A stretch of 64,000 bases of DNA, from NCBI GenBank assembly GCA_000708835.1, contig DF237297.1, positions 16,791 through 80,790 of the forward strand, written 5' to 3'. The first letter of the stretch is position 1. Each line of letters opens with the position of its first letter. A program made the position numbers and the translations under genes. Of this stretch, positions 10,387 to 23,891 are shown piece after piece. The notes below the pieces were generated by a model. The model saw only the letters and a list, made by a program, of their open reading frames with translations, did not search any database and had not been told where the DNA came from. Origin of the DNA: Klebsormidium nitens. Lineage: Eukaryota; Streptophyta; Klebsormidiophyceae; Klebsormidiales; Klebsormidiaceae.

Positions 10387-13300
10387 CTACTCTCCGACAG
10401 TCATGCCAAAACCGAACTTGTAATCCTTCCGCCAGTGGTCAACCTGCACCAGCGAAACGGGGGTCAATCTTAAATCAAGGAGACTGATACATGCAAGGGA
10501 GGCTGTGAGAAGGAGTGAAAGCGGGAGGCTGCGAACCGGGAAGCTGCGATAAAACGATGATACGACGACCAGACAACTGACCGGGCGGATTATGCGAATT
10601 TGGAAACGGGCGATGTGCTAATGGATAGGGTCGTTCGAACTATAAGCCAAGACGGGGAACCCAATGAATCTGAGAAGCAAAAATAAAAAAGGACCAACAA
10701 TATCCTCAGTAAACAAGGCCCGAAAGCAAAAACAATTGCAACCCGTTTCCGTGCATCTACGTGCGTGGGCGCCTCATACCTGATCAGAACACTCGGCAAA
10801 TAAGCCGAGTACATATACCTCAAAAAGACTAGGCGAAACCGGCATTTTGGCACATCAAGTTACTAGATACACGGAAAGAGTGAGCCAAGATAAACAAATT
10901 TGGTAATCAGAGTTCGAGCAACCGACTCAACGGACGGGATGGCACAACTTAGGATGTTAAGAAGGCGTGCAAGGACGGGTGGCACGGAGCGCGCACCTCG
11001 GCCGACAGCAGCAGGTTGACGCCCACGTTCAACCTCTCCTCAAGCAGTGCGCCCACAACACCGTTCGTGTCCAGCTTCCCTCGAAGGCGGCACTGCGCTC
11101 AGCAAAGAAAAAGTTAGCAGAAAGATCTCGAGAAGGCGGGCTTAGTTGCAACCCGCGAAGACGACAGCCTGCTGAATCTGAGAACGTGAGGACAACAAGG
11201 TGGGTTTGGAGGAAGGCAAGTCGGAGCAAAGACCGATAGCAAAGGGAGAAACATGCTCATTCCTAGGGGCGGCGGTTCCACTTTCCGTAAGCTACTCTCA
11301 GCACTGGTGACATCCTCCCGGCCCGATGTTTCCAACAACTACGGAGCTTTACCGAAGTTCGACGAACTGTCCGTTCGAACAACCTCAGAGCAAAAGGTCT
11401 GTCGCCGCTACCCCTAGCCAAGAAGCGCCAGAGGGTGTCTGTTGTGGTACCCCTCTTGCAGACGCTGAACTCTGACATCGGAAACAGAATGGATAAGCCG
11501 CCCAGATGCTGGCTGCTGCCGCCGGGAAAACAAGCTTTTGATTTGATGGAGCGGAGCGACTCACTGATCTCAAGTTGTAGTCGTAGCCTACTGAGGACAC
11601 CGCCTCGCCGTTCTTCCAGTTGTACGACAGGTCGCTCGCAAGGTTCACCTGATCGGCCGAGTCACAGCCCTTTAGGTGGGTACAAAGAAGAATGCAAACT
11701 TCTACCCAGGGACTCGTTCACTTCCTCCGTTCGTCATATAAGAATTCCGCCCTTCTTCAAGAAAGCTCCATGATGACAAAGGTTCACAACCTGGGCGGCA
11801 TATGGAAGCACTTGCAGGCGCAGTGTGGGAGATGGAAAAGCGAATCCTGAATTTCGCAGCTATCAGACCCAAAGTCCGAGCGAGGAACCTCCAGAGACCG
11901 ATACGAGTCCATCGCAGAGTCCCAGATACGAGGCAGCATGTTTCAAGCCCTCTCAGTGGGGTGTCCGACCGAGGCCCCTGAAAAGATACGGGTGCCCGCA
12001 CGGGCCAGGCTTACTCAACAACTTCTCCCAGACGTCTTCATATCTAACTGAACCGACGAAGTGTCCGCCAATAATCCTTGCTTAGTTGCCCTGCTCAATA
12101 CCAGGTTTGCACACGTGCACTCGACTTTGCCCCGAATCCAGAAGGGTGTAGTGGGGACTTCCTCACCTTGTCACTGAGCTTGTGACTGTACGTCAGTGCC
12201 GCCATGCCCGTGCTGGCCACCTGCGCGGAGAAGACCTGCGCGCGCACACAGAGCACAATTACAATAAGGCAGCTGAGCGGAACTGGTGCCCAGAAGCGCA
12301 GTTGAGAGTCACCTCTGAAGAGACACGGTTACACTGAACCGACTGAACTGCATTTGCCCGGAACGACAGACCGAAATATTCGACTTTACGATGAGATCGG
12401 CATGGAGACCGCTCGAAACTTTCAGAATTACTGTCGCTTTTCTTGCAGCGTTGGTGTCCGTCTTACACCAGCCTCCAAAGGGTCTCTCCCGCAACTTGAC
12501 AAACGGTAAAGCATCGAACAGCTTGCCAAGGGCTCCCCCCGCCAGTCCACGAGCCAAAATCGTCGTTTTTAAGCTACTCTCCACTAATATTGGGGAAAGC
12601 TCCCTGGAAAACTGAGGAAAAACTGAGGAAAAACTTCCTGCTCTTCCGCGCTTTGGAATACGAGAAGCGGGAAGAAAAAAGAGCAAGCAGATGCAGTGAT
12701 GCTCTCACCCCCTTCCCTTCCTGGTGTCTCAGCGCCAAACCATAGCCCGACTTTCTTTGCTTGCCCAGCCAAAAGATTTCCCCGCCGAGAGAAAGGGTCT
12801 TGGTGACGCTCTGCGCAACAAAAGCACATCACTTCTGAGCTGAGAAGTAACTCAACTCCTCGCCGAATGGTCAGGGAACAGATCAAGGAAGCAAGTGCAT
12901 CGAAAACCGCATCCACTCACTAGACTGAGGCACAATAACACGTAAGACATGGGCTCAAAGCGCAGAACACGACATGAAGTACTTATGATTACGGATAGCA
13001 GAAGTCCTCAAAAGACGGCTCGTACCTGAAGGTAGTTAAAGGAGTAGAAGGCGTTGTTCCCCAGCTTTATCTGGGCTTGGTAGTCGGGTCCCTGCGAACA
13101 GAGATGTTGGGCAGTTCAATCAGCCAGTCCAGGATCCTGTCACGTGCATATTCCATCGTGGTACTACTGAGTGCAGTATTTGAAACGCCCATCTACGTCT
13201 TGAATGCTACGGCGCAAGGAAGACACCAAGTTACAAAAGCAGGGCGTGATCAAATCGAACGGCCTCTTGCATGTGCTCGAACGGATTCGAAGCACACAGC

Positions 13301-15694
13301 AAACGCCCAAAGAGTGGGAGAACATTGCAACTTTGCGAGATGCAAAGCAATGACAAGCATCGGAGCGCACGCATCGGCTCACCCGTTTATCGAAGTCGAA
13401 CATGGCGATGGAGCTATGTGGCTCTGGGCTAAGCTGCAGGCAAAATAGAGGAGGCAGAATTAGCAGCAAGGTGAGATGAGATGCAGTTTGCATTCTGGTC
13501 ACCGCCATCAAAGACAGCCACACCGCATTCCAGTGCAGGTGTGGGCACACCTCGGAAGAATCGAGCGCGTCAGAAAGTCATTAATAGGGCGAAGAGAAGC
13601 ATGTGATGACCGCGAAAACGAACAAACGAATCGTTTACGTCAGCTCGTTTTCTGAAACTGATGTTGCAACCCCTGAACCGGCGACGGGCTTCGACTCGGT
13701 TAGCAGCATGTCGACAGGAGTGTAGCAGTGTCCATACCTGAGAGTTCATCTTGAAGGTCCAGTCCTCGGAAAGGGCTATGACGGCGCGCGCGTTCATGGC
13801 CCCTGTGTTAAGCATACGACCCACCAGCATGCCCTGCACACAACAAAGCGGGGAGAAAAATGATGAGGTAAAAGAGCTGGATGATGCCCTCGAAATCATC
13901 AAGTTCGCAAGAAAGCAGGCCCCTGCAACAGCCCATTTGGATGGGCAGTGTTGGTTAATTTGCAAATTACATCAGCGCCTTTTTGTCCGGAACAAACCAG
14001 AGCCTCTGATGCAGATGGACCCTGCAAATGGCATCTACATCACAGCGCCATGACTTTTCAAACACAGGGCGGCCTTAAGTCCCAAAATTCTGCAGTGCCT
14101 GTCATCCAGTGTCAAGGCCCCATGAGCATACTCCAAGTCCACAGCAACATGACTAGATCCACCCGAATTGAGCCCATCTAGCCCACCCCCTGAGAAGGCA
14201 CACTATACAGCTTTCCGATCCGGCAATCAAAAGCAGCCGGCGCACAAGATACTTCCAAAACCCCCAAGCTGTTTGCACCCACGTCTCGCTTTTCAGCTTG
14301 AAAGACAAATTTCTCTTTTGAGCACCACTCTTCCAGATTCGCGAACAGGGCAGTCATTGAACCAGCAGCAGCGACAGCATTTGAACTTTTGGGTTCCTGC
14401 TTTGCTTTGTTAGGAATTTTTGCGATCGCACTCACCCGGTCCCACACATAGTTGGCTCCAAACTCATACTGCGAGTGCACCACCTTCACAATCTGCGGCG
14501 TCTGCTGAGGGACCTCCATCGGCCCCATCAGGATGCTGCAGAAGATCACTTATGGGTCAGTATCGCTGCTACTTATCGCAAAATAGGACACTTGCAGGAT
14601 ACGTGTCTGGACATCGGCGCATTGAGGGAAAGATGGAAGCGATTGAGGAAGAGCTTGTGGGCTTTTCCTGCATCAGCGAATGCTTAGTCAATCAAGGAAG
14701 TGTTTCTCAGCACTGGCTTCTGGAGCAAAGCAACTGTCCAAGAGAAGCTTGGGACTAGATCAAAGTGTCTGTCGTTGTTGGATCTACCATGGCTCAACCA
14801 CAATCTTAACTTCAATGCGTCAATCGAACGACCAAAGCAGTGCCTGGGATGGCGTCCATATTTCGAGTTGGCGGGCACCTTCAAATCCGTTCTTACCCAT
14901 GGGTCAGCGCAAACTTTGGGCTCAGCGGTCGCGTGAAGTCGAAGCGGCAGCCCTCGAAAAGCTCGGGCTTGAGCGAATCTGAAAGTCGATGTGAAAGTCA
15001 GCAAATGGTTGGCATTTGTTCGTCTTGCAATCAAAAATATCAGATGTCTGAATACTGTACTTGCAACAGGGCGCTGCACACAAAGCTGGCAGCTCTGCCT
15101 ACGGGCAAATATTAATCAATCAAAAGATAGGGTCTGCCCATTTGGAGTGCACTTGAAGATTTGAAATGGCTCGCAGTCAGATCTTGCAACTTTAACCCAC
15201 AGATCGAATGCAAGGATGCCTTTTGTTATATGACAGTTATCAAGATATCAAGATAGGACAACCGACCGATTGCTTGATGGTAATGGTGACGCAGCAAAAG
15301 TCCTTCGTTGCATGCAGTATTGATAACTCAGAAATTGCAGGCCAGTTCATCTGAAGCAGACTGCTAGTTAACCTACAAATGCTCTTAATGGCGCCTTTGA
15401 AAGCTGATCATTTTAAGCATCAAACCAATCTTGAACAGGCGAATGATGGGGGATGCTGGCTGCCCGCAAGCAGACCGCAAGCAGATACTCACAAAGCGCT
15501 TCCTTTTGGATCTCCTCATACTTGACTGGCGTGGGCAAGTTCAAGTAGTCGGTGCGCTCAATCTCTTTCGGCGGTTCGACCAACTGCTGAAGCCCCACGG
15601 GCGGCCCCGCTGCGCCTTTCTCTGGAACTGTGCCCAAAGGGGGCGGCAGAGGAGTGGTGACATTAGCATCTGCGTGACTGATTGAAGCCCCCAT
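10387..15694 (-). CDS. TOM40: Mitochondrial import receptor subunit TOM40
   Basis: Eleven exons on the minus strand: 15694-15493, 14978-14897, 14535-14436, 13833-13738, 13433-13383, 13091-13026, 12810-12709, 12235-12167, 11648-11565, 11092-10997, 10443-10387; 334 aa, every junction in phase. TOM40 is the beta-barrel pore of the outer mitochondrial membrane through which nuclear-encoded precursors enter. Diagnostic stretches in order: [138 protein letters not shown] and the C-terminal beta-signal region [13 protein letters not shown]. The N-terminus ([14 protein letters not shown]) is a short Pro-rich cytosolic arm without a presequence, as expected for an outer-membrane barrel. Divergent to the next gene with 711 bp between start codons. 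The last exon is only 57 bp and lies beyond a 0.55 kb intron. Confidence 0.96.
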
Positions 15695-16405
15695 TGTGAC
15701 CCACAGCAGAGTCTACTTTGAGTTGGATGCACGCTGCAGTATGTGTCACCGCTTTACTGCTTCAACGTTCCTCGGCAGCGAGCTGCCGTCTGCTGAGTTG
15801 AGTGTTTCAGGAGTGCTACTCAACTGCCCCCGTCATTCCAAGGAACCCCTGATCGCGCTTAAATGAATGACGCATGCATGCATACAATAGATGAACAACG
15901 GCAGCTTCGTTCCACTCTCAATTCTGCCGAGTCTGCAGCCCACCAGGGAGCACGTCAACTGCAGTCTGTGAAAGGCCCCTTTCAGCCCGGTTGACAGTGA
16001 TGTTTGTAGCTAGCTAGACTGACCTCCCTGGCGACCTGCCAGTGCTTGAGAGAGACCCCCTCCCAGCGCACCCGATCTCAGAAACTGCCAGAGAACTCAG
16101 CCATTGGCATGCCCCCCTCAGCCTCTGGCCTAGCAGCTAGGGGGAACTAGATTGATCACAGTTCACACCAGCTGAGCCAGCCCAAGTTGGCGGGAGAAGT
16201 TTACAGCTTGAGCCAATCAGACCGGATCAAAGTCCTAGTTCAAGCCACGTCACCGCATTCAGCAGCACCCCCGATAGCCTAGCTGGCAAATCTGCCACAC
16301 TGTGACTTCCAAGTTCAATTTCAAGTTCGTCCCCTTGCCCCTCACGCCAGTTTGGCTCACGCTCAAGCTTTCCTCGTCCTCCTCTTGCTGGGGCCTTCTC
16401 TAGAC
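15695..16405. promoter_or_regulatory. Divergent promoter region, TOM40 / plastid-type membrane protein
   Basis: 711 bp separate the two opposed start codons. A short GCATGC/GCATAC run occurs near 15870, otherwise the DNA is mixed sequence with no reading frame that belongs to a recognisable gene. No strong TATA motif was recognised. It probably carries both promoters; this is inferred from position only. Confidence 0.5.
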
Positions 16406-19400
16406 ATGGGCTTCGCCTCTGTTGCCATCAGCCCGGTGGCGGGCGGTTTCAAATGTTGCACGTGCCAACGCCAATGCCGGCCCGCCAACTTGAGAGGCGC
16501 CGCTGAGGTGGCCATCTTTTGGCCAAGCGAGCGGGCATCCTTCCACAAGAAGAGAGGTGGGCACTGGGGGCCTGCGGTTAGGAGCCGGAGGAGATTTGAC
16601 GTGGCTGCAAAAGTTGGGGAGTCTGATGTGGTGAGCTTTGCTTGATTAGTACCAACAACCAAGTAGATTACATTCTTAAGGTATAGGAGGATGTAGAACC
16701 ATTTTTTCTGCTCCTCTGTTGCCTTTGAGGCCCCTCTTTCTCCCCCTTTTTCTATCCCGATGTATCAATGCCCTTTTCAACAGGATATTTCGATCCAGCG
16801 GGTTGATCCTCGTACTCCAGACGAGAAGTGTAGCCCGCTGCCCACTACTTGTTAGTCATGTTGAACCACTAGATTCACGATCACCCTCGCGCAATGTAGC
16901 CCCAGCATCGTAGCATTGCTCTGGTAGGATCTGCTCTTATTCTAAAGCACGATTTTTGCTTAAATCAAACTCTTCAGTCATCATATAATTGAAGTATGAA
17001 TGAATATGCCGTGCGTTCTTTTCTTTCAGAGCCCACAAAATGGAGCGCCAGCTGGCGGTCCAGAGGAGAACGATATGGCGGAGCGGGTGAGTTGGCCGCA
17101 ATTCTTCATAAGCAACACTTAGAGAGTGTTCGAGCGGGTGGTGTAAATAGTGACGCGCCAGTTCTGATCATGTAGATGGTTCTCCCAGGTATGCAACTTG
17201 CGACAACCTGAATGAGGCTATTTCGTAGGATTTTCCTGTATATTTACCTGGCCACGGGCATCCTGAAGTGGATAAAACCCAGTCGCCGCAATCAGTAGTG
17301 TTACGTATCTCATCGCGTTTCGAAGATTTCTTTCAAAGTGGGAATTTGATGTATCACCGTGCGTTGTCAATTGTGGAAGGTGGGGAGTTAAGGACCTCGG
17401 TTTTGTAAAAGTTTCGACTTGTTTTTAATCTCGTCACAATCAAATCAAGGACCTTGACACCACCTTTGCATTCAGATTCCATGCCATAATGTGGGTCCCT
17501 ACCTGGAATCCAAGATCAATGGGCACCACTTTTTACTGGTGCCAAGTTGGCTGCAACCTGTCCCAAAGAATCAGACGTTTGCCAAGAGCCATATCCCTTG
17601 AGACCACTCTTTCTTTACTCCCAGTTGGCGAAAGCAGAGGCGGAGGCGGCAGCTCTGCGGAAAGAGCTAGAGTCGAGGAAAGCAGTTGTCGGGGCAGATC
17701 TGGGGAAGCCCCGTCCGGGAAACAAGAGGATTGATGGGACGGGGCTACGGGAGGTTCTGTGGGAGGGGCCGGGAGCGCAGAAAGAGCGCGCCAAGTTTTC
17801 AAAGTGTGAGTGGTGACACTCTGTTCGTCTCGCGGGGGCAGGGGGGAAAACCAATCAGTCTGGTTGCGAAAGCATCTTTAAAGTTGGCTGACCATCCTTG
17901 TTGATGGAAAGCAGAAGGTGAAGGAAAGACCCACGGTCTATGGGTCCATGTTGTCTTTTCGTACTGACAGGACAGGCTATCTTACAGCTGCTGATGATTT
18001 GACGGTTGACCTGACGCTGCGGTTGCAGGAACGGTTTGGGTCTGGAGAAAAGAGAACTCCTGAATTCAGAACGATAAGACACCTGGTCCTAAGCAAAGCA
18101 GGAGTTCCGATTGGGTCTGAAAGTATGAAGACGAACTCGACGCATCCAATCCTGCACTCTGGGGGTAGTCGTTTCAGAAGACCGGTTGTAGCAGACGCGC
18201 GTCGCTCTGGGCCTGATGGTCGGCAGTGACTTCAACAAAACTGCAAAGGAACCCTCTCTGAACCACCAACGGCTTGCATCCTTTCCTCTGGTCCAGCTGC
18301 CAAGTCGGCCAAGTGGGGCCTCTCCGAGGCGGAGCTATTCATCTCCCGAGGTGCGGGCGAAGGCGAGATGGAGGCGATTGTGGGGCCCGCGACTGACGAA
18401 GGCGCTGAGAACGTCGTCCGAAGAAATCTGATCATTGGGGTTGCGCTCGCTGTCGTGGCGGGCGTGCTCGCTTTCGTGAGGCGCCTTCTTCTGATTCCTG
18501 TCTTAGCCGGTTGCGAGCTGACAGGCTCAATCTCATCTTGATGGCAAATTGCATTCTTGAAACGTTTGTTGCTGATGAAAGGCTTCTTTCCAGTGTCTTT
18601 CCATCAGGAATTGCGAGTCGTGACTTATACTCGACGTGCCCTGCAGACGCTTGTCCGTCAGAGTGATTGACCCGTAAGTCTTCTGCACATCTCTTGCTTT
18701 CTCGGCAGCAGCGACCTAAATTTCCCCTCCTTGGTGCTAGGTTCGTTTTCCCGGCGGCCGCCCCCAGCCCTCCAAGCCGCTCTTCTTCTACTTGGTGCCG
18801 CTGGTCCGGATACAGGGCCTCCTCCCACAGCTGCAACTAGCCATCGAAGGTGAGGCCCTGTTCCGCTTGGGTCCGCCCCGCGGCCAGGCCGCCCGCATGA
18901 ATCATTGATTTCCGCGTGCATGCTTTGTTGAAAGGACCACCAGAAGACAAGAATCTCACGTCTGAGCTCTGAAGAAGGCAGCCAACAGCCGTGCTGATGG
19001 CCGCAGGAAGAGCCAGCTACATTCCGGCACGGTCAACGGATCTGCATATTCATGCACGTTCTTCATGGCCGACTTGTCGCTTCGGAAGGATGCCGTTGCA
19101 GGCGTCACAAGAGTTTGGATTGTCGTGCCAATGCTTCATACGCTTTCAACGGGTTTGCCGATGCAAACGGTGCAGCCGCAAACGATTGCAAGGTTCCCTC
19201 TTCCAGCACTCGGGAAACGGGCCCTGGCGCTGTCTGTGACCACGTAAGCAGACAACGGTTTGGAGCATGTCTGAAGTCATGCTGACGTCACCTTGCTTGC
19301 GTCATGCAGAGGGCCGATTGGCGGACCTGCGGGAGCAGCTGAAGACAATCGTGGGGGAGCCCAACAACCTGAAAGATAACCTGCTCAAGTGAGCGCCGTT

Positions 19401-21709
19401 TTGCAATTTTGCGACAGCAGGGGTGGTTAAAACCTGCAACTCTGATTTAGGACTCCATTTCAGCTTGAAGACGTGTGCTCTTGTAATTCTACAGATAGCC
19501 TATCCAATGGGGGTGACCCTGTTGACTTTGAGTCGAGAGAAAGCGATTGACGAATGCATGTGGTGCTTGAGTGCAGATGCGAGTGCAGGATCTGCTTCTA
19601 TGAAAATCAGATTTTGTGGCCGGTAAAGGCGCCCCTTTCCGCTTAACGGCTCGAGAGGCCCTCGTTTTTCCGGTTTCAAGCCTCAAAGCCGGAAAGAGTT
19701 TGGGGAGGACCCGACAAACAACGAGCTTTTGTCCTGACCTTGGTTCCCACTTTGAGCGGATAGGCTTCTTTCTGTCCGTGGGTCCGTTCGATGTCGCTCT
19801 CTGGGCTTTTTCTGACACCTTTGCAATGATTTCAGTCTCTAGAGCAACACTGAGACGTTAAGGCGTGTACCGGCGTCAATACCAGGGGGGTCAAAATGTC
19901 GACCCACATGAGAACCTGCAGGACAGTCTATTGAAGCCTGCATATGCAAACCAGAAGCACAATCAAAGAGACAGGAGAAAAGCAGATGTAGGTCGTGGAC
20001 ACGAACCGGAAGGACGTCAAAAGAGACAGGAAAAGGTATCAGAAAGTAGAGAAGCGAAACGATAGAGCGTTTGTGTGTGCAGTGCGGCCAGCTGGTTGCC
20101 TACGGACGCCGAGCTGGACGCCGCCAATCAGGTGGCGTTTGACGTGCTCGAATACGTGGACCAGGTATGACTACGAGTCCCTTAGTTTGTTGCCCAATGT
20201 GAAATTTGAAGCCAAGTGTCTCGGAATTTCGACAGAGCTTCCCAATGAGTAGCTTGGACTCTCACTTAAAGGTCTGGATGACGGCTCATTCTCGCGTACT
20301 CTTTCTTCGACGGTTCTCGTCCAGAGCTTCGACTGTTCATTCAATACGACGTAGGACTATGCTGGATTTAAGGGCTTGTGGATTACATGCGTACAAGCTC
20401 GGCTTCCGACGGGATCGTCAAAATGAACGAAATAGGTCCGAATATCTCTTATCTGGACTGAGTGTCGGATGCGCCAGATCTTTGATGGACTGTTTCGGAC
20501 TTCTCGCGTGGTTGAAACGTGTCTGAAGGACGAAGACTCTCCCGTCGACGATTTTGAGGACGGCAGCCATTCAGAATGCCCGCGTTTACTCATCTGCGCA
20601 TAACCTGTTATTCGACCATTCACGAGGCCATCGAGGGAATGAAGCTGCGCACTCGAAGGCAGTTCCTTCTTGCAAGAATCCAAAACGAGCCCTCCGCTCG
20701 GGTCGGTCCGCTTCCATCCGCATCAGACGTGTGGTTTCAGTCAAGGAACTGCGCTTATCGTCGTTGCGCTACTAGGTACCGAGTAGCGGCTCGAGTATTC
20801 TCTCGAACGGCTCGAGAAACTGTCCGGCGTTGTTTTGGAGCCATGCACTGGGAGATACTTTGCGCGCCAATTTGGGAGTGCGATCTCGTGTTAGGGTGGT
20901 GGCTTTCGATCAGGCTTCGCTTTTGAAGCTTGTTCTCCAGGTCTTCCTCTGACTGAGTTTCCTGTCTGTGCAGGCCGACTCCAAAAAGTACTTTGACAAT
21001 TTTGGCGAGCCATCCGCTGCTCAGAGGTGAGCGACGCCTCCCCCTCGAGTGTCAAAAAATCAGACGTAGAAGGCTTGCGAGATACATCCAAACAAGTCTT
21101 TTTGCAGCAAAGAAGATTAGAGACTATTCTTGGGCAACGCTGACTCTCAAACTTCGGAAACTTGGAAGTTGAGCTTGTTGGAGGTGTTCTGCGGGCACGA
21201 TCATCGATATCGTGTCTTTCTAACCATAATAATCGGCCTTCCTCACCGCAGATCCGAGTTTTCCAAGTTCAGCCTTCAGTCTATAAAGGTGAGAAAACTC
21301 TTGTATCTTGCTTGCCATGTGGGGAACAGCACTGGATGATTGCCTTTTTAATTTGAGGCTTTGTCTACTTCCTCAAGCAGGGTAGTCTCGGATTTGGATC
21401 GTTGATCATTTGCGGGGTGTATTACGGGCACACGTTTTGGTTCTTAAGCTTCGCCATTGCGATGTTGTCTTCTGTTGGCGGCTCAGACGGGAGGAATTGC
21501 GCGACGCTGACTGCTCCAATCCGAGTATAATGACCGCATGTGCACAGTCAGATTGCGAAGAAGTCGAGGGCTGTTTCAAATTGAATCTCTTGCAGGCCGC
21601 TTCTCGCAAGCTGGACGAGTTCTTCAAGCTGATGCCCTCGGAAGACGTGGCCGCAGCAAAGGAACAAGTGCTCCGCACTAGTCTACCAGAGGAACAACTA
21701 ACAATCTAG
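16406..21709 (+). CDS. Unidentified single-pass membrane protein with plastid-type leader and helical C-terminal domain
   Basis: Ten exons: 16406-16630, 17030-17086, 17625-17805, 18297-18475, 18741-18849, 19310-19388, 20083-20164, 20974-21026, 21252-21288, 21596-21709; 371 aa, all phases consistent. The start is the first ATG; the leader (MGFASVAISPVAGGFKCCTC, then Arg/Ser-rich) resembles a plastid transit peptide. A short charged coiled coil (LAKAEAEAAALRKELESRKA) follows near 95-114. After KWGLSEAELF and a Gly/Glu-rich linker comes one membrane segment, NLIIGVALAVVAGVLAF (near 198-214), and then a mostly helical domain with RLADLREQLKTIVGEPNNL, AASWLPTDAELDAANQVAFD, VLEYVDQADSKKYFDNFGEP and AASRKLDEFFKLMPSED. 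The C-terminal part recalls small helical-bundle proteins of the thylakoid (PsbQ or Psb27 type) in layout only; I do not recognise the family and assign no function. That the gene is real rests on ten in-phase junctions; plastid location is inference. Confidence 0.75.
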
Positions 21710-22596
21710 AAAATAAACCCGTGACCTCCCCTTTATTGTTCGATGTTCCTGGCTTGAGGGATGACAAAACGGGTTGGCAGCTAGACGCATCTGGTCCAAT
21801 TGGAGTATCCAGCACGTCAGAGGGCCCGCCGCGTGTACACGGTCTTAGTAAGACATATCCAACGCCACTGAGAGTTGCGTGCATGATAGATCTGCAAGCT
21901 TCCATACAATACCACGTCTGTATATTCTACCATGGCGTATACCGTCTGCACCGCAACCTCTTGAAATCCCATGCTAATTATAATTAGTGCAGTCTCAGTA
22001 TGCAATGTGTGTCATTGTGGTAACTTTAGTACATGTACACGGGCCGCAGCCGCGGCCGCGTTTATCTATAATGATACAACAGCGAGCTCGCGGCGCCATG
22101 TGTGCCAGTGGCTTCCGAGCCTTGGAAGAAGCATATAATATATAGTAATATAAGAAGCCTTTCTTATGCCTACTCTCGGAGAGTGGACGGTATAGCTGCA
22201 TCATTGGCCCACATTCGCACATGCCCAGTAGCTTTATATACGTGCTAACTACTCAAATACATGTATAGCCGGGATATGGATTCGAGAATCATCAATGACT
22301 GATTGGCGCGGCCGGGCTGCAGTTTAATGTTGTTCAGCTCTGCCCGGAGCAAACTATGGTTTTTGCTGTGTGTCTGTTGTTGCCGTGTGTCTACCTGGCG
22401 TTTCTGGCAACATTCAGGGGCTTTAAATTCATGCTTCTTTGCTGTACAAGCTTTGAGCAGCCCGTAGCAAGTATTAGCTTATCATATAGTATCAACATTT
22501 CAAAAACATGGGAACTTGTACAAGCGTACAGCAGCATATAGTTGCCAGAGGGTGCTGGCCTCCAGTCAATCAAGCTCAAGTTATTATAGTACAACA
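21710..22596. other. Convergent spacer with palindrome-rich AT island (about 21880-22290)
   Basis: 3' ends of the membrane-protein gene and TEN1 meet here. The middle part is rich in words such as AATTATAATTA, TACATGTACA, GCGGCCGC and TATATA, with no coding frame of interest. It matches in texture the islands at the other convergent junctions. Confidence 0.6.
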
Positions 22597-23498
22597 TCAA
22601 CCTACGGGCATAGATTCCATGAAAGTTCTCCGGAGCTTCAAAGCTTGGTCATAGAGAGCTTGGTCCAATCCATCAACGTTCCTGACAACTCTTGCTGCCA
22701 GAAAAACCTGCAATCAGATTGGCAGCACAAATTTGTAACTGCTTGCGAAGGACAAATTACCTGCTAAGGTAGAGTAGGATCAGCTTCAATAGCTTCTGAG
22801 GTTTGAGTCCAGTATCTATCCTGTGTGTGGTTAAGAGGCACATGTGGATGGTACCAATTTGTCAATGCAAGGGGAACTCTGGGAAAAGCTTGCATGCTCA
22901 CCGCTTGTGCATTAGACTCAGTTCGGTGGTCAGCACGATGAAGTTCTCCGATGACTTGGTATAGGGACCCTTCCTTCAATACCTCGTGAGAGATTGTGGA
23001 TAGGTCAAGGAGCAATTGCTGGCCGCCGTTGGCCAGTTCAGCCGCATTGGACGCGAAGTCTATATTGTGCAGCCTGCAATGAAAATCCATGTAATTCACA
23101 AACCAAAAGTGAGCTGTATTGCTGTGCCACACCGAATAATGCCAGGCAGTTGCTGGTCCCCTCAATGTAATAAGAAGTACTGCTCCAGAAGCAATCTCTT
23201 GGACTTTTTTTTCAATCTCGTGATTTCTTTCAATCTCGTGATTACTTTTTTCAATAGAAAGATTCTAAAAGATTCGCGAGAAGTTATATGAGCACAACAA
23301 GAGTAGCGCCAATCTGCACAAGCAGTGCACTCTCGGCTCAACGCAGGTGAAGGAGCACACCCGTGCAGGTACTGTAGCTTTGCTAGCTTTGGCAGTGTGG
23401 CAGCCTTACCTCCCCATCAGACGGATTGTTGACCCTGTCGCAACATTGACAACCTCGTCTAGAGTGATAATCTGCCCCGACCGGAGTACGGAAGCCAT
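22597..23498 (-). CDS. TEN1: CST telomere-capping complex subunit TEN1
   Basis: Three short exons: 23498-23410, 23073-22902, 22707-22597; 123 aa, close to the usual length of plant TEN1. TEN1 is a single OB-fold protein that binds STN1 in the CST complex at chromosome ends and helps fill in and protect telomeric DNA. The N-terminus reads MASVLRSGQIITLDEVVNVA then TGSTIRLMGR, the first strands of the OB fold. The middle has LLLDLSTISHEVLKEGSLYQ then VIGEL, the conserved G-S-x-Y-x-x-I-G-E-L strand of the plant family. The last exon has AARVVRNVDGLDQALYDQAL followed by KLRRTF, the conserved C-terminal R-x-x-R-N-V-D-G-(I/L)-D motif and helix. It is divergent to the IDM1-like gene and convergent with the membrane-protein gene. 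Family call rests on this ordered set of motifs. Confidence 0.9.
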
Positions 23499-23844
23499 GC
23501 TCAACGGGTGGTGCAAGAGATGGGCGACACCATCAATGTCCCTGATCAAAGTTTGCCAATCTTTGCAGTGCTGCCAACCAATGCATCAAGGGATTGCCAA
23601 TGCTGGCAAGCGGAATTGGGATGAGCAAGACTTGCTGAGCTTGGAAAAGCCTGTGTTTTTGTTGGGAAATCCTGATGAACAGGCGTCGATTGGCCTTAAA
23701 TGTCAATAACCAAGTTTGCCAGGGAGCAATGGTCTGGAGCCCCTTTCCAGACAATGTCAGCCTTCGAGTCAAACTTCTTGACACCCTCAAGCTCAAGAGT
23801 TCGCCGCCAGCTGCCACAGCGCCACAGCGCAACAACAAAAAGAA

Positions 23845-23888
23845 GAAGACCTGATCCGAATCGTGAAGACCTGATCCGAATCGTGAAG
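23845..23888. repeat. 20-bp tandem duplication (2.2 copies)
   Basis: The unit GAAGACCTGATCCGAATCGT is present twice head to tail (23845-23864 and 23865-23884) followed by GAAG. It abuts the left target-site copy of the MITE-like element, only a few bases away. Confidence 0.9.
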
Positions 23889-23891
23889 TTA

